Shown here: one piece after another, positions 20,279 through 30,900 of the stretch | Layout: every line of letters begins with the position of its first letter | Numbering within the stretch: the first letter of the stretch is position 1 | From: Caenorhabditis elegans | Lineage: Eukaryota; Nematoda; Chromadorea; Rhabditida; Rhabditidae | Assembly: GCF_000002985.6 (NCBI RefSeq) | Contig: NC_003281.10 | Location: 5,146,001-5,210,000 of the forward strand | Direction: 5' to 3' | DNA length: 64,000 bases | The notes under the pieces: generated by a model | What the model saw: only the letters and a program-made list of their open reading frames with translations | What the model was told of the DNA's origin: nothing | The model's database searches: none | Program-made: the position numbers and the translations under genes

Positions 20279-23200
20279 TCAAATAGTTGCGAGTAACTTC
20301 TTCGAAACAATCTCGTAAACCATTCGCTTTCTGTAGTATGGCATATTTTTCTGCGTGAAGCGAGGCGTCGTTCGTCGAGATGCCCATTCACCGAATTGGC
20401 ATGAGAATACTCCACAGTCACTGCCATTTTGTTGACGAGGAATGTCCTAAACAAGATGATTATCGCGTGTTGAAGATCTTTTTGTGTGTGTAATTTCAGA
20501 AGTATTACTGGTTGTTTTAGAGAGCATAGATATCAAAAAAAGAGTGATTGAGCCAAACATCTGGACTTCTAAAAAAAAACTTTTTTTCAGAAATAAATTT
20601 AAAGTAAAAATCCTTTTTTTTATTTAATTTTTTTAAAATTCAATATACCGTCATCTGTTGAATTGTCCATCCAGAAAAGTTCATTGCTGTCTTTTTCTTA
20701 TCCAATGATTCAGCTTCCAAGTAACCTCTGAAATATAAAATATTTATTGATATATTCTCTGTGAGTTTTTTAAATAAAAACCAAAAACACTCAAAAAACT
20801 AACCGCAATGCTGGCAAAACGGCTGTATTTCCATCATAAAGAGAGTCATAAAACTCAATCTTCTTTTCGCCCATATCGATAACAGCCATACACCAATGCA
20901 TTCCAAGATGAACTGGCACCAAAACGATGTCGAATGCAAAGATATCGACTTTTCTTGTCCATCGTTTCACACTCGCGTATCCTTTTGAAACAATATTGGA
21001 ATAAAAGAATGTGTTGAATGCATAGATCTTTGGATATTTCGAATCGCCATTGCTCCGATCACAAATCAATTGAAGATAGAAATTGATGATCTCATCATTC
21101 AGCCAATGCAATCCACTCAATGTTGCAAGATCTTTTTTACAGATCTGAATGCTGAATGCATCCACAAATTGTTCATTTGGATTCCCTCCGCTCCATGCTC
21201 TTTCTACAAGAGCATCAGCAGCATCAGGTAAAGCCATAAAATCATCAACTTTCTTCTTCTCCACCTTCGGACGAATAGCGATTCCTTGCAATTCAAGTCT
21301 CTTCCGAACATCTTCCAATCGATCACCTCTTGTTTGAGAGCGATGTCCTTCTCGTATCCGAGCCTCTTCTAGAAGTTTATCCTCCTTCTGCTTCGACAAT
21401 TGATAAGAATTCTGATATCTCTGCGGTCCTCGATATGCGGAACCGATTCCAAGGCTATTAATTTGCGAGAGAATATCATTGAGTTTCCTGTATGAATCAG
21501 ATTCCGACGAATTTGATCGGGCGTGTTGGCGGTAACTTAAATTTATATTATTGCTTGAATTGATGAAAAACTTAAATAAATACCTTGAAGAAGTGGACTC
21601 TTCGCTATCAATGATGATGGATGGTTCTCTTGATAAGAGTGAAGGGGTGTTGCTTCGGGATCCTCCCAATTCTGCGATTTTCTGAAGAAAAAAGATCAGA
21701 AAGTTTTAAATAACAGTAATATCCTGAACATACATTCTTCGCTCTGGCTAATATGTCAGTTGATGATGTTCTCTGCATTTTCTTCGGTTTTTTTTCAACA
21801 ATTCCAGAAATCGCTTTAGCTTCGTATTGTCCACTTGCAACAACTCCTTGAAGAAGTCGATCGCGAGATGACAGGTGATTTTTTATCTGAAATAATTAAA
21901 CCTTAAAAATAAATAATTATCTATAAAAACAGTGGACCGAAATTAATTCTAAATAACAAAATCGTCTAATGTATCCGTTCCAAAATCAATTTTAATGTTA
22001 AAAAATTGAATCTTGTAGGTTTTGCGGACCATTTGGGAAGAAAAATCTTCCAAAATGGTTTTTAAAAAAACCTATAAAGTTTAATAATAAGAAGTTTTTG
22101 GCATTTAGAATTAATTTCTGAAGCTTCAGTTTGATACACTGAAAATTGTAATTTCTCACATTAGTTTCTCTGCTTCATAAAGAAATAATTACCTTCTTTA
22201 AATCAATAATCGTGTTCATTTTCCGAACAGAAGTTGAGTGCTTAAATTGATGTCTAACAGGGACCCGTCTCAAAACCTCTGGCTTTTTAGCAGAATTCCG
22301 TCTCCAATAATCACGAACATTATTTGATGTGTAATTTGATAATGATGATAAGCTCGGAGTAATCGGACGACTAACACTGTCATCGGGTGTCGGTGAGATA
22401 AATTCTTTGCTCCTAGAGTCAGAAATAACTGATACATCGTCTGGTGTGTCTGGATTGTCGTTGAGAAAGATCAACTAAAGTTTGATAATTTATTATAATA
22501 GAATTATTCGAATACTAATACCTCATTCTGAAATCGTCTTGCTTCTTGCAATTGCTTATTTGGTGTCTTGACTACTTTCTCGAAAAGAACGTCTGGTTCC
22601 TCATCATCCTGTTGTACTTCAAATGACTTTTCCAAATTTTTTGGCGACTTTGGGGAAGATGATAAGGTGAGCACTAAATCTCCTTGAACTTCTTGTTTTT
22701 CTTCGTCATTCCGAATTTCAACGTTTTTTTGAACATGTTTCTCAATGATAACTTCATTTTCCTCTGATCCAGCATTGGCTCTCACAGGTGCATCTTCGTT
22801 CAGAAAAATCATATATTTCTTGTTCTGTAACAACTGTGGTCATGTTTAGTTAGGGGGGGGGGGGGGGGGGTTTATATACCGTATATTCTCTATTAGTGCT
22901 GCATCTCCAGTAGTACTGCAGTCTCTAATAGTGCTGCATTCAAAAAGGGTCCGAAAAATAGTGCTGCAGTCTCTATTAGTGCTGCACCCCATTTTCTATT
23001 GAAAGAGTCACTTGACAGTTTCGATATTTTTGGGTATTTTTTTGTATATTTTATGATTTTTTGATAATTTAGGAAAGTAATTGAATTATTGGGTCTTTTT
23101 TTTACAAAAGTTCGCAATTTTTATGAATTTCTGCTTAAAATATGAGGTTTTGTGATTAAAAACTAGTGATCTATAATTGAAAATAGCCGTTCGAAAATTA

Positions 23201-23739
23201 ATGCTGCAGTCTCCAGTAGTACTGCAGTCTCTAATAGTGCTGCATTAAAAAAGGGCCTGGAAATTAGTGCTGCATGCAGCACTAATAGAGAATATACGGT
23301 ATTTGCTGAACTTAACTCCGAAAGTTAATTTATTCTCAAAATATACCTCAGCAACTCTCCTCGTCGTTCCTTCCACTATAATTTCATCATCCTCTTGAAC
23401 TTGAACTTCGCCCGAAACTTCAGTTTTCTCCTTTTCTCCCGAATTACTGCTTACGAACATTCCGAAGAAGGTATTGAAAAGCCCTGAAATGTTGAAGATC
23501 GCTATTTCAAATTTATACTTTTATGGATCAAGGAAAAGGATTCACTCACCACCCAATCCTTGAGATTTCGTTTTTCTGGTTCTTTTTGTTGGCGACTGCT
23601 CTTTTTCTTCGTTTGTAACAGCTTGATCGGTTAACCAATGTCGTTTTCTTGCTAAATATTTTAATTAATTTCAGCTTATTTTTCATTCACTTCTCCTACA
23701 TTGAGAGTCTTTGTCTGATAAATCAGACCTACGTGACAT
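20279..23739 (-). CDS. ulp-1: SUMO protease ULP-1 (SENP family, C48 cysteine peptidase)
   Basis: Ten exons (23700-23739, 23550-23651, 23347-23483, 22522-22824, 22193-22474, 21734-21886, 21584-21681, 20804-21535, 20649-20727, 20279-20446) give 697 aa. The long N-terminal half is acidic, Ser-rich and disordered. The C-terminal third is the Ulp1 protease with all three catalytic residues: His585 in LGMHWCMAVIDMG, Asp602 in EFYDSLYDG and Cys653 in QQNGSDCGVF. The substrate-pocket stretch TLSGLHWLNDEIINFYLQ is also present. ULP-1 matures the SUMO precursor SMO-1 and removes SUMO from targets. Note that the correct frame of the last exon (DIPRQQNGSDCGVF to KKLLATI) differs from the longest open frame there. 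The 523-bp intron 22825-23346 carries an inverted-repeat element and an 18-G run. Confidence 0.96.
22853..22870 (+). repeat. G18 homopolymer tract
   Basis: Eighteen consecutive G on the plus strand (C on the ulp-1 coding strand) lie within a ulp-1 intron, immediately beside the inverted-repeat element. Long G tracts in C. elegans are known deletion hot spots when the DOG-1/FANCJ helicase is lost. Confidence 0.95.
22876..23302. mobile_element. 427-bp TIR element (MITE-like) in ulp-1 intron
   Basis: Perfect 28-bp terminal inverted repeats: the left end ATACCGTATATTCTCTATTA continues to GTGCTGCA, and the right end is its exact complement (TGCAGCACTAATAGAGAATA to CGGTAT). Inside, the word TAGTGCTGCA or TAGTACTGCA recurs in several clustered copies at both ends. 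The outermost bases can be read as CCG ends flanked by TA, as for Tc1/mariner-type insertions. There is no transposase ORF, so it is non-autonomous. Confidence 0.8.
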
Positions 23740-24355
23740 TCCGTTTCTCTTTCAATCGAATATCGTCTATTTTTGATGTTCCAGATTCAAGTAGCTATCC
23801 TGAAATATAGTTTTTAGCTGCTTTAAAAGATTTTTGCTATAGTAAATACTATCACAAAGGGCAACATTTTAAGTTTTTCAGCCAAAATAAAGAAGGCAAT
23901 TAACCTCTAGGCAGTACGTAATCATTCAATTATTGCATAAATTACTTTTAATAAAAGAATAGATGAATGGGATAGAAGCGGAGGAGATTGGCTGCAGATC
24001 ATTTTTGAATGAAATGAATAAAATTTGGGGAATCTGGAGAAAAGTTGAACTGTTAAAAAGATAAATGTGAACAAAATAAAATCCAATAGATAAAAATAGA
24101 AAGAGATCTCACCACAGGAAGACAGCCAATCAACTCTTTTTTTTTTGTTGATTCACAGTGAAAAGGAGAATTTTTGGAATCGATAATATATGGTAACGAG
24201 AGATGGAGAAAGAATAATAGTTTGTCAGCTTTTCTATAGATGGGAATATTTTCAACTTGACTGAACAATCCGGAATACAAAAAAAACAAGGAAACGAAAC
24301 GGGAAAAATGTGGTGAAATTTTGAATAACTTAGTAATAAATGGTAATAAAAACAA
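23740..24355. other. Spacer between ulp-1 and prp-19
   Basis: 616 bp between same-strand genes. It should hold the prp-19 3' UTR and ulp-1 upstream sequence, and could be a long intercistronic region. No coding or structured element was recognised. Confidence 0.5.
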
Positions 24356-26042
24356 TTAGAAAGAGAATACTCGGAGACTCTTATCCAATGAACACGTCAC
24401 CAATGAACGAGCATTTTCTCCGAATCTAACTCCAGTGACTGGTCCAGAATGATCAGAAAGTGATACAACTTCACTCCAGCTCTTCACATGCAAAACTTGA
24501 ACTTTTTGGCCACCAATTCCTAGGAATGTTCCAGTCATGTCGAAGGACAGGGAGTTGATCTGAAAAAATTATATTTTTTCATTAAACATTTGCTTAACAA
24601 TTTCTTACCGGTTGTTTCTCTTCGTTAGCGAAAGTTTTCAGATTCTTCAATTTTCTAAGATCCCATAATTTGACCTCTCCATCCTCTGATCCCGTAGCCA
24701 AATAATATCCGTTTTCAGAAAACGCAATCGAACGAACGGCAGCAGTATGTCCCGGGAATGCAGCAGCCACGGTTTGATTCTTCAAATCCCAAATCTTCAC
24801 AACGGCATCCGCAGCTCCAGTTCCAAAAATAAGACCATCAGGATGGAACTCGATGGAATGAACGGCAATTTGTGATCCTGGTTCAACTGAAACCTTGCAA
24901 AGCGATTTTCCGGAACGAATGTCGGAGAATGCCCAGTAAGAATCATCAGAAGCGGAGAGAATGTAATCACCGGATGCATTGAGGGAGATATCTGTAAAAC
25001 ATTGTTTGTTCAATAGAAGAATTACAGCTAGCGAATTTTTTTCAAATATCTCACCTGTAACGGGTGCCTGATGGACATCAATAATAGCCTTCGAAGACGA
25101 ATCAGTTGCACTCCAGACTCTAATATGTGAATCAGCAGAAGCAGAGATTGCAGTAATATTATCCGGATGCAAAACAACTGCGTTGATCTTCTTGTTATGC
25201 CCCTTGAATGTTTGCATAACCTGTTCCTTTTCATAGTCATACAAGACAACGGTTTTATCAATTCCTCCGGTAAGTGACAAATTTCCCTTGATATCCAATG
25301 CAGTAATTCCAGGAGTTCCAGTCGAATGAATTCCAGTGTGAGATGCTGTCTGTTTCAGCTCGGCGAGCTCTTCTGTTTTGGCAAGTCCTTCAGGAAGATT
25401 TTTTCCTCGTTGTTTACGTTCAGCAGTCAGACTCTTTGATTTCTCTTCAAGTTTTGCCAGAATTGCCTCACTAAGACCTTGTTGATCTTCAGACTCGTCA
25501 ATGCTGACATCATCGTCAACTTTCGCCGATGTGTGTGGTTTCAAAGTAGACAATGCTTCTCTAGCAGCGGTCAATTCTTTGGAGAGGCGGGAAATAACAC
25601 GACAAGCGGCATCGTGTTGGTACAGAGAGTGAGAAAGTTCTTGACGAGCAATTTGGAGTTGTTGTCGGAGAGAGAAGCTGTTGAGCATTACTGTATCCCA
25701 CTCGTCTTGAAGCATTTTTAGTAGAGATGGGATGGATGTTCCAGAGACATTGCGTGGTGCTGATCCAGTGCCGCCACTTTTCAATGAAACGAGCTAAAAA
25801 ATGAATTTTAGAAATTATTATTTTGTTTTTTCAATGAATTATCATTTCGAAGTTTCACGTCAGTGAAGATAATTGCAAGGTTGACAAACCTGGTCTTCAG
25901 AAAGCTCTCCATGGCTGATCGGATCTGTTCCGTTTTCGGCAATGAATTTAACGATCAGCCGACGATCAAAGATGTGCCCTGAGACTTGAGAGACGACTGG
26001 GTCTTCGGTCAGTTCACCACTGATTCCGCACACGAAAGACAT
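24356..26042 (-). CDS. prp-19: PRP-19, U-box/WD40 E3 ligase of the spliceosomal NineTeen complex
   Basis: Four exons (25890-26042, 25055-25793, 24609-24991, 24356-24559) give 492 aa. The N-terminus [18 protein letters not shown], followed by [14 protein letters not shown], is the Prp19 U-box. It is followed by the linker [18 protein letters not shown] and a coiled coil (about 75-130, [20 protein letters not shown]) that drives tetramerisation. Seven WD repeats fill residues about 180-490 (for example [40 protein letters not shown]). PRP19 is the nuclear E3 ubiquitin ligase core of the NTC complex needed for spliceosome activation. The 63-bp intron 24992-25054 is in frame and stop-free, so the raw translation contains 21 extra residues between VTG and ISLNASGDY. 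The ATG directly follows TTTCAG GAG, consistent with trans-splicing. Confidence 0.97.
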
Positions 26043-26789
26043 CTCCTGAAAGTAGCAAAATATACACGAAACCGCTTGATTGACGTGGGACATAAACGAA
26101 GAAAGTTTCAATGCGAATTTTGTAGGATAATTACATTTATCGAACGAGTGGTCAATAAATACGTACTCTGGCTAGTGACTAATCGAACGGCGCATTGGAT
26201 CAAATGTTTTAAACTTGTCTTTAAAAGAAAATCTAGAATTTTAACCAGTTTTTCATGAAAAAATGCAAGTTTTCAAGTCAAAGGAATTCGAGACACCACG
26301 GTTTCAAGATCTGATGGGATCCCGGATCTACGTTTTCCGGATCTACCATTTCCGGATCTACGTTTTCCGGATCTACGTTTTCCGGATCTGGCACCGTGCC
26401 AACGCACAAAACGCTTTTCAACGCACGACTTTTTTCGAAATTTTCTTCTAGAAGAAACGCTTAAGAACACGCGACGCGTAACATCGCAGCGTCGTTGTCA
26501 CTTTTTTCTTCGAAAAAATAGCGTTTTAAGAGTTGGCACGGTGCCAGATCCGGAAAACGTAGATCCGGAAAACGTAGATCCGGATATGGTAGATCCGGAA
26601 AACGGAGAATCCCACCAGATCTTGAAACCGTGGTGTCTCAGGAATTCCATGCAATGAGAATTCGAAAAACTGCAGTGGAGCGTACTTGCTGCAGCTTTTC
26701 CGGGCGGGGCCGAAGAAATGTCGGCCATGAGACTGGGGAATAAAAACGATTTGAAAAAATAATTTGGATTTGAATTTTCTTCCCAAAAA
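26043..26789. promoter_or_regulatory. Divergent promoter region prp-19 / small membrane protein operon
   Basis: 747 bp between divergent start codons at 26042 (minus) and 26790 (plus). The middle is filled by a 350-bp palindromic element (26290-26639), leaving roughly 250 bp and 150 bp of unique flank for the two promoters. The promoter role is inferred from position. Confidence 0.5.
26290..26639. mobile_element. 350-bp palindromic MITE with 8-bp target-site duplication (hAT-like)
   Basis: The arms begin GAGACACCACGGTTTCAAGA and end with the complement TCTTGAAACCGTGGTGTCTC. Each arm carries a series of CCGGATCTACGTTTTCCGGA-type words and ends in GGCACCGTGCCA, so nearly the whole element folds on itself around a centre rich in GCGTCGTT. 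Direct repeats AGGAATTC flank it exactly (26282-26289 and 26640-26647). An 8-bp duplication fits the hAT superfamily. There is no transposase ORF. Confidence 0.85.
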
Positions 26790-27236
26790 ATGCAAATCGG
26801 GGAATATGAGCTCACTTTCATCGATGTTGCGGTGTTTGTGGTGTTTCTCGTGGCTTTGAATAAAATTGTTAAAAGGATGCTTGTTGCAAAAATCAATGAG
26901 CCAGCGAAATATGAGGTAATTTGCAAATAAATCTTGGGATGTGAATTTTTGTTTCTCAGATCGAACAGCTCGAAGAGCGTGATATGACAATGGAAGAAAT
27001 CGAAAGCATGCGCCGCGAGGAGAACAGGTGCCTGGTCATTGTGGAAGACAAAGTAATAAAATACTTTTCGGATTATCAAAAAAATAAGTTTATTTCAGAT
27101 TTACGACCTCTCTGGCTCACAAGATCTCTATGACAACAACCGCGATCTTTTCGAGAGTAGTGAAGGATGTGGACCTGAATGGGCACCGATTTGTGCTAGG
27201 AAATATCCATTCGTCGGACACGTTTTGAAGAATTAA
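26790..27236 (+). CDS. Small membrane-anchored cytochrome-b5/MAPR-like protein (118 aa)
   Basis: Three exons (26790-26915, 26960-27052, 27099-27236) give 118 aa. Residues about 9-27 (TFIDVAVFVVFLVALNKIV) form one membrane helix, followed by basic KRMLVAK. The soluble part runs EERDMTMEEIESMR, then CLVIVEDKIYDLSGSQDLYD and LFESSEG. The pattern T-x-E-E, hydrophobic strand, YDLSG and D/E-rich F-x-G-like turn resembles the MAPR/cytochrome-b5-like fold (progesterone-receptor membrane component family), but it is shortened and the usual heme-side residues are not convincing. It is the first gene of a tight same-direction trio: emb-1 starts 210 bp downstream and pup-1 232 bp after that. An AATAAA lies at 27314-27319. 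The CDS is well supported; the fold assignment is tentative. Confidence 0.8.
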
Positions 27237-27445
27237 TTAAAATCTCAGCGGGAGTTTGATCAAATTTCGGGTTGTTTAAGTTGTGTCAGTTACATCGTGT
27301 TTTTTTGTTGTTAAATAAAACGGTTATTTTTTTTCATACATTGCTTTTTACATCTCTTATTATTATAGGCTGAAACAACCTTCATTTTACTTTTGCCCGT
27401 TTTTTAGATGACTTTGATTCAAAAAACCACGTTTACAGATCAAGT
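27237..27445 (+). promoter_or_regulatory. Intercistronic region with AATAAA and 3' splice site
   Basis: It contains AATAAA at 27314-27319, then T-rich sequence and the acceptor GTTTACAG 8 bp before the emb-1 ATG. This spacing is typical of C. elegans operon junctions, where cleavage of the upstream message is coupled to SL2 trans-splicing of the next one. Confidence 0.6.
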
Positions 27446-27760
27446 ATGGCTTTGATGTACCCATTCCACGTAGCACAACCTCCACTCAACTGGTCCGAGC
27501 ACTTGTGGGTTTCCGAAGTCTCACCAGCAAAAGAGTCATTCATCACCACGATTTGTGAGCACCGTCAAGCTCAATGGGTACGTTTTTATTTCAAAATCAC
27601 ACTTTTCTGAAAAAGTACATTGTTGTTCATTCTAAATTTATTGCAGGATAATCAAGATCTTCTGCGTCACTTGCAAGACAGTGTGGCTATTCTGACTCGT
27701 GAAGATCAACGTCATGTGAACGCTGTCCATGCAGCAGCAAATATGCCTGCAAATCCTTGA
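27446..27760 (+). CDS. emb-1: EMB-1, APC16-like subunit of the anaphase-promoting complex
   Basis: Two exons (27446-27577, 27647-27760) give an 81-aa protein, starting MALMYPFHVAQPPLNWSEHL and ending AAANMPANP. It has no membrane segment; the C-terminal half (LLRHLQDSVAILTREDQRHV) is helical. From general knowledge, EMB-1 is the very small worm APC16 homologue in the gene run next to cid-1/pup-1, required for the metaphase-anaphase transition in meiosis and early embryos. The identification rests on size, sequence character and exact neighbourhood. It is the middle gene of a probable three-gene operon. The poly(A) signal AATAAA is at 27791-27796. Confidence 0.88.
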
Positions 27761-27991
27761 ATTCCCTATTCTACACCATATTTATCTGTAAATAAAACTC
27801 GATTTGGCATACCATTTTTTTTAATTATGGAATTCATTTCCGAGGTACTGACCTCGTTATTACCTAATTTAATATTTTGTTCTCAAATTATTCCAGATTT
27901 TATTCAATCGCTTCTTTTCAGTTTCATTGGGAAAGACGAACCGAATAATAGGTATTAATATTGTACTGTAATTATTAAAAAGAGTTGTGAG
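27761..27991 (+). promoter_or_regulatory. Intercistronic region emb-1 to pup-1
   Basis: 231 bp containing AATAAA at 27791-27796 followed by T-rich sequence and several AG acceptors ahead of the pup-1 ATG. It fits an operon junction with SL2-type trans-splicing. Confidence 0.55.
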
Positions 27992-30900
27992 ATGACCGAT
28001 GAGCAAAGGTCTGGAAGTAGGCGGAGAGGAGGAGCCCTTGGAGGTGGAAGGGGAGGAAATAGCCAGAATAGTGGTGAGTTCATGACTAATCATTTTTAAA
28101 AATTCATACAATGAAGTATATTAGGCCCTTCGTATTGCTTAAAGATTGAGGTTTTACTGTTCTTAGTATTCAAAAATACCGTTGATTCACTCTCTACTAT
28201 AACTTTTTCCTTATCAATCCTGAAGTTATTGAACAGTTTTAGCAGAAACGCCACTTTTATTTATTTATCAACTTTCTTATCAAACAAAGTGAAAACTTTA
28301 TAGCAATTTTCGAACAGAGTGTTCTTCATTTTTTCTTAATTTTCATATTGAACTAACATTGAACTTACAGGCCGGAAAAGATCATCAAACAGTCCAGCTG
28401 ATTCGGCTTCCTCCTCCCAAAAGACGAGCAGAAATCCATCGCAAAATCGTCCTCCAATGAACATCGTTCCTCAAAAAGTCACAATTCTGAAACGAAATCA
28501 GGATTCTCAGCCAACATCTCCAATAAATCGGAATGCGCCACCAGGACCCTTGGTTGCCGCTGTACAACCATTGATGGCTGTTGAATTGGGCGATTCGGGA
28601 GCTTCATTGAAAGGATGGAATTCAAATCCTACTACTCCAGAGAAAACAACGATTAATGTTGCTGGACGACAAGCAGAAGCCAACAAAAAACAGACGCAAG
28701 AGTATTATTTCTCCAAAAATGCCGGGTCAGCCGTGTCGGCTCAAACATTTCAAGAGACTGTCCAGTATCCAATGAGCTCATTTCCGTTGGAAAAGAATGT
28801 ACCTATTCAAATTGATAACAATTTTACGGTTAGTTGTGAATAAAAAATTAAAATCATTCGCTGTATTCCAATAGAACAAAATTCGTACTTTAAACTTTAA
28901 AATAGCAAAAAAATGTATGAAATTAATTTTTAAAAGTCAAGTTTTTAGCTGTTGATTACTCCAACTACGAGCAAGTGCAATGGACTATTCATCAAAGTAA
29001 AATTACAACATGGAGATGACAATATCACAACTGGAGCTCTGTTGAAATTGGATGCAGATGAAAAGACGATCAGAAAATCTTGCAGGGAAACTATTGAGAA
29101 TCTCTTGAAAGGTTTGAACTGAGTTTTCCGATTTCATTTCACTGTTTCTCAACAGTTTCAGCAAAGTCTTCATCCGACAGATTTCCATTCTCAAAGTGTT
29201 CTGAGGGATTTCTGACTTCTTGTTTGATCAAGAAACTTGTCGATCGTCTAGAAGCGTTCCCAGAGGCCATATACTATTGCGAAAAGTGCGATTATCATAT
29301 TAATACAATCGGACACGCAAAAGCACACTTAGAGAGCAGTACACATTTTGATGATGTTAAGCGACAGGAACAACGGGAGCATCTTTTGAAAATTATTCCA
29401 CCTCCGACTGAAGCACATTTAGAGAGTGTTGAAAAAGTTTTGGAAGGAACATTGAAATCGTATCAACAGGTTAGATTATCTTGAAACTGGATTGGAAAAA
29501 AACGAAATTAACGGAGGATAAATTGTGATTTTTCTCTAAAAAGCTGAAATTCAGAAATAAAATTTCGTTTTTTCTATCCGGTTTCGATCATTTTTCTCTC
29601 AACTAACCCTTCTCTCGTCAAGTATTTTCAGGTTCGTCAAAATGGAATCGAGATCGGTGAAACAATCATCTATTACTTGAGTACTACAGTATTCCCATCG
29701 ATTGGATTGCAAGATGTGATACTTCGACCATTTGGATCTGTAACATATGACGTCACACTTCCGGATAGTGATTACAATGTGGCATATACTATGTCAATTC
29801 CTGAAGGAACTCCAATATTTGCATTACTTGAACAAGTTCGAAAGAAGATTGCCGATGATGGACATCCAGCTGATCATTCCATGGAAATGGGAACACCGTC
29901 AACAATTATATTTACATTCAAAGGAGTTCGAGTTAAACTTTGTTGGATGTCATGTTTCAATCATCGTATACAACTTCATTTTTCTGAATTGATGAAGACC
30001 TATGTAAATTTACGAGAGGAAGTTGCTCAATTTCTTCAACTTATTCGTCTTTGGGCAACGAAAGCTGGCCTTGACTCCAAAAATAAGCCTAGAATCGGAC
30101 TTCCTCGATATGGATTTGATATAATGGCCATTCATTTTCTTCAGCAGATCGGATGCCTTCCAGTACTTCATGAACTTTTTGAAGCAGGTCCAGAAACTGA
30201 GAAAATTGAAGAAATGAGTGCTGAAAAGACAGCAAAACTTCAATCGGAAGAAGCTGGGCAACGTAGAATGAGATTGATGTCTCGATATGAGAAGAATACT
30301 GAAAAGATTGGTACGAAGTTCGACTTGAAGAAATCTTGGAATCTAGCTGAGCTCTTCATTGGCTTCTTTCGGTATTATGTTGAACGACATCGGGACGTAG
30401 TCATCCAAATTACACAGCTTATTCCAATGAGTCGAGATGTGAGCCGTTGGAATAAAAAGATTCTTCATGTTGTTGATCCATTCCGTGGTGACAATGTTCT
30501 TTCAATACCAAAGGTTTCTACTTGGCAACCATTCTTTTTCAATTGTCTCCTAACATCATTTGTATCGTTTTCGATTCCAAGAACCAAGAATGGACCATTA
30601 ATTGAAGTTTCGTTTGTTCATAATGTAAGTTTGGTTTCTTTTTTGTTTGATGTTTTTATATCTATTATTCCAGAAAACTATCAAACCTGGAAAAAAGTTC
30701 AAGGATACTCCAAAAAAGGCAACGGTGGAGGCACCCATTCCATTGACTCAAATAATGGAAGAACATTATCAAGAACCTGTATATGAGATTGTAAATGATA
30801 AAGATCATCTAAAATATATGAAAGAGCTCAAGGAACGTCTGATGATTGATGGAATCTTAGTGAATGAACGAAAACCAATTGATTATCACACTGATGATCA

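Noticed and set aside
20254-20454. 66-codon ORF MFRTFLVNKMAVTVEYS... at the 3' end of ulp-1
   Set aside because: It is a wrong-frame shadow. The true frame of this exon gives DIPRQQNGSDCGVF with the catalytic Cys and a stop at 20279.
24053-24355. 100-codon minus-strand ORF (MFLLPFITKLFKISPHF...)
   Set aside because: It lies in the prp-19 3' UTR/spacer, Phe/Leu-rich from AT-rich DNA, with no support.
26263-26470. Repeat-like peptides RSGKRRSGKRRSG and FRIYVFRIYVFRI
   Set aside because: Both strands of the hAT-like element read as repeats. No initiation context or gene structure.
26498-27079. 193- and 154-codon minus-strand ORFs with repeated FSGSTFSGST or FRIYVFRIY
   Set aside because: They are translations of the palindromic element and of the antisense of the b5-like gene. 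The periodicity comes from the CCGGATCTACGTTTT repeats.
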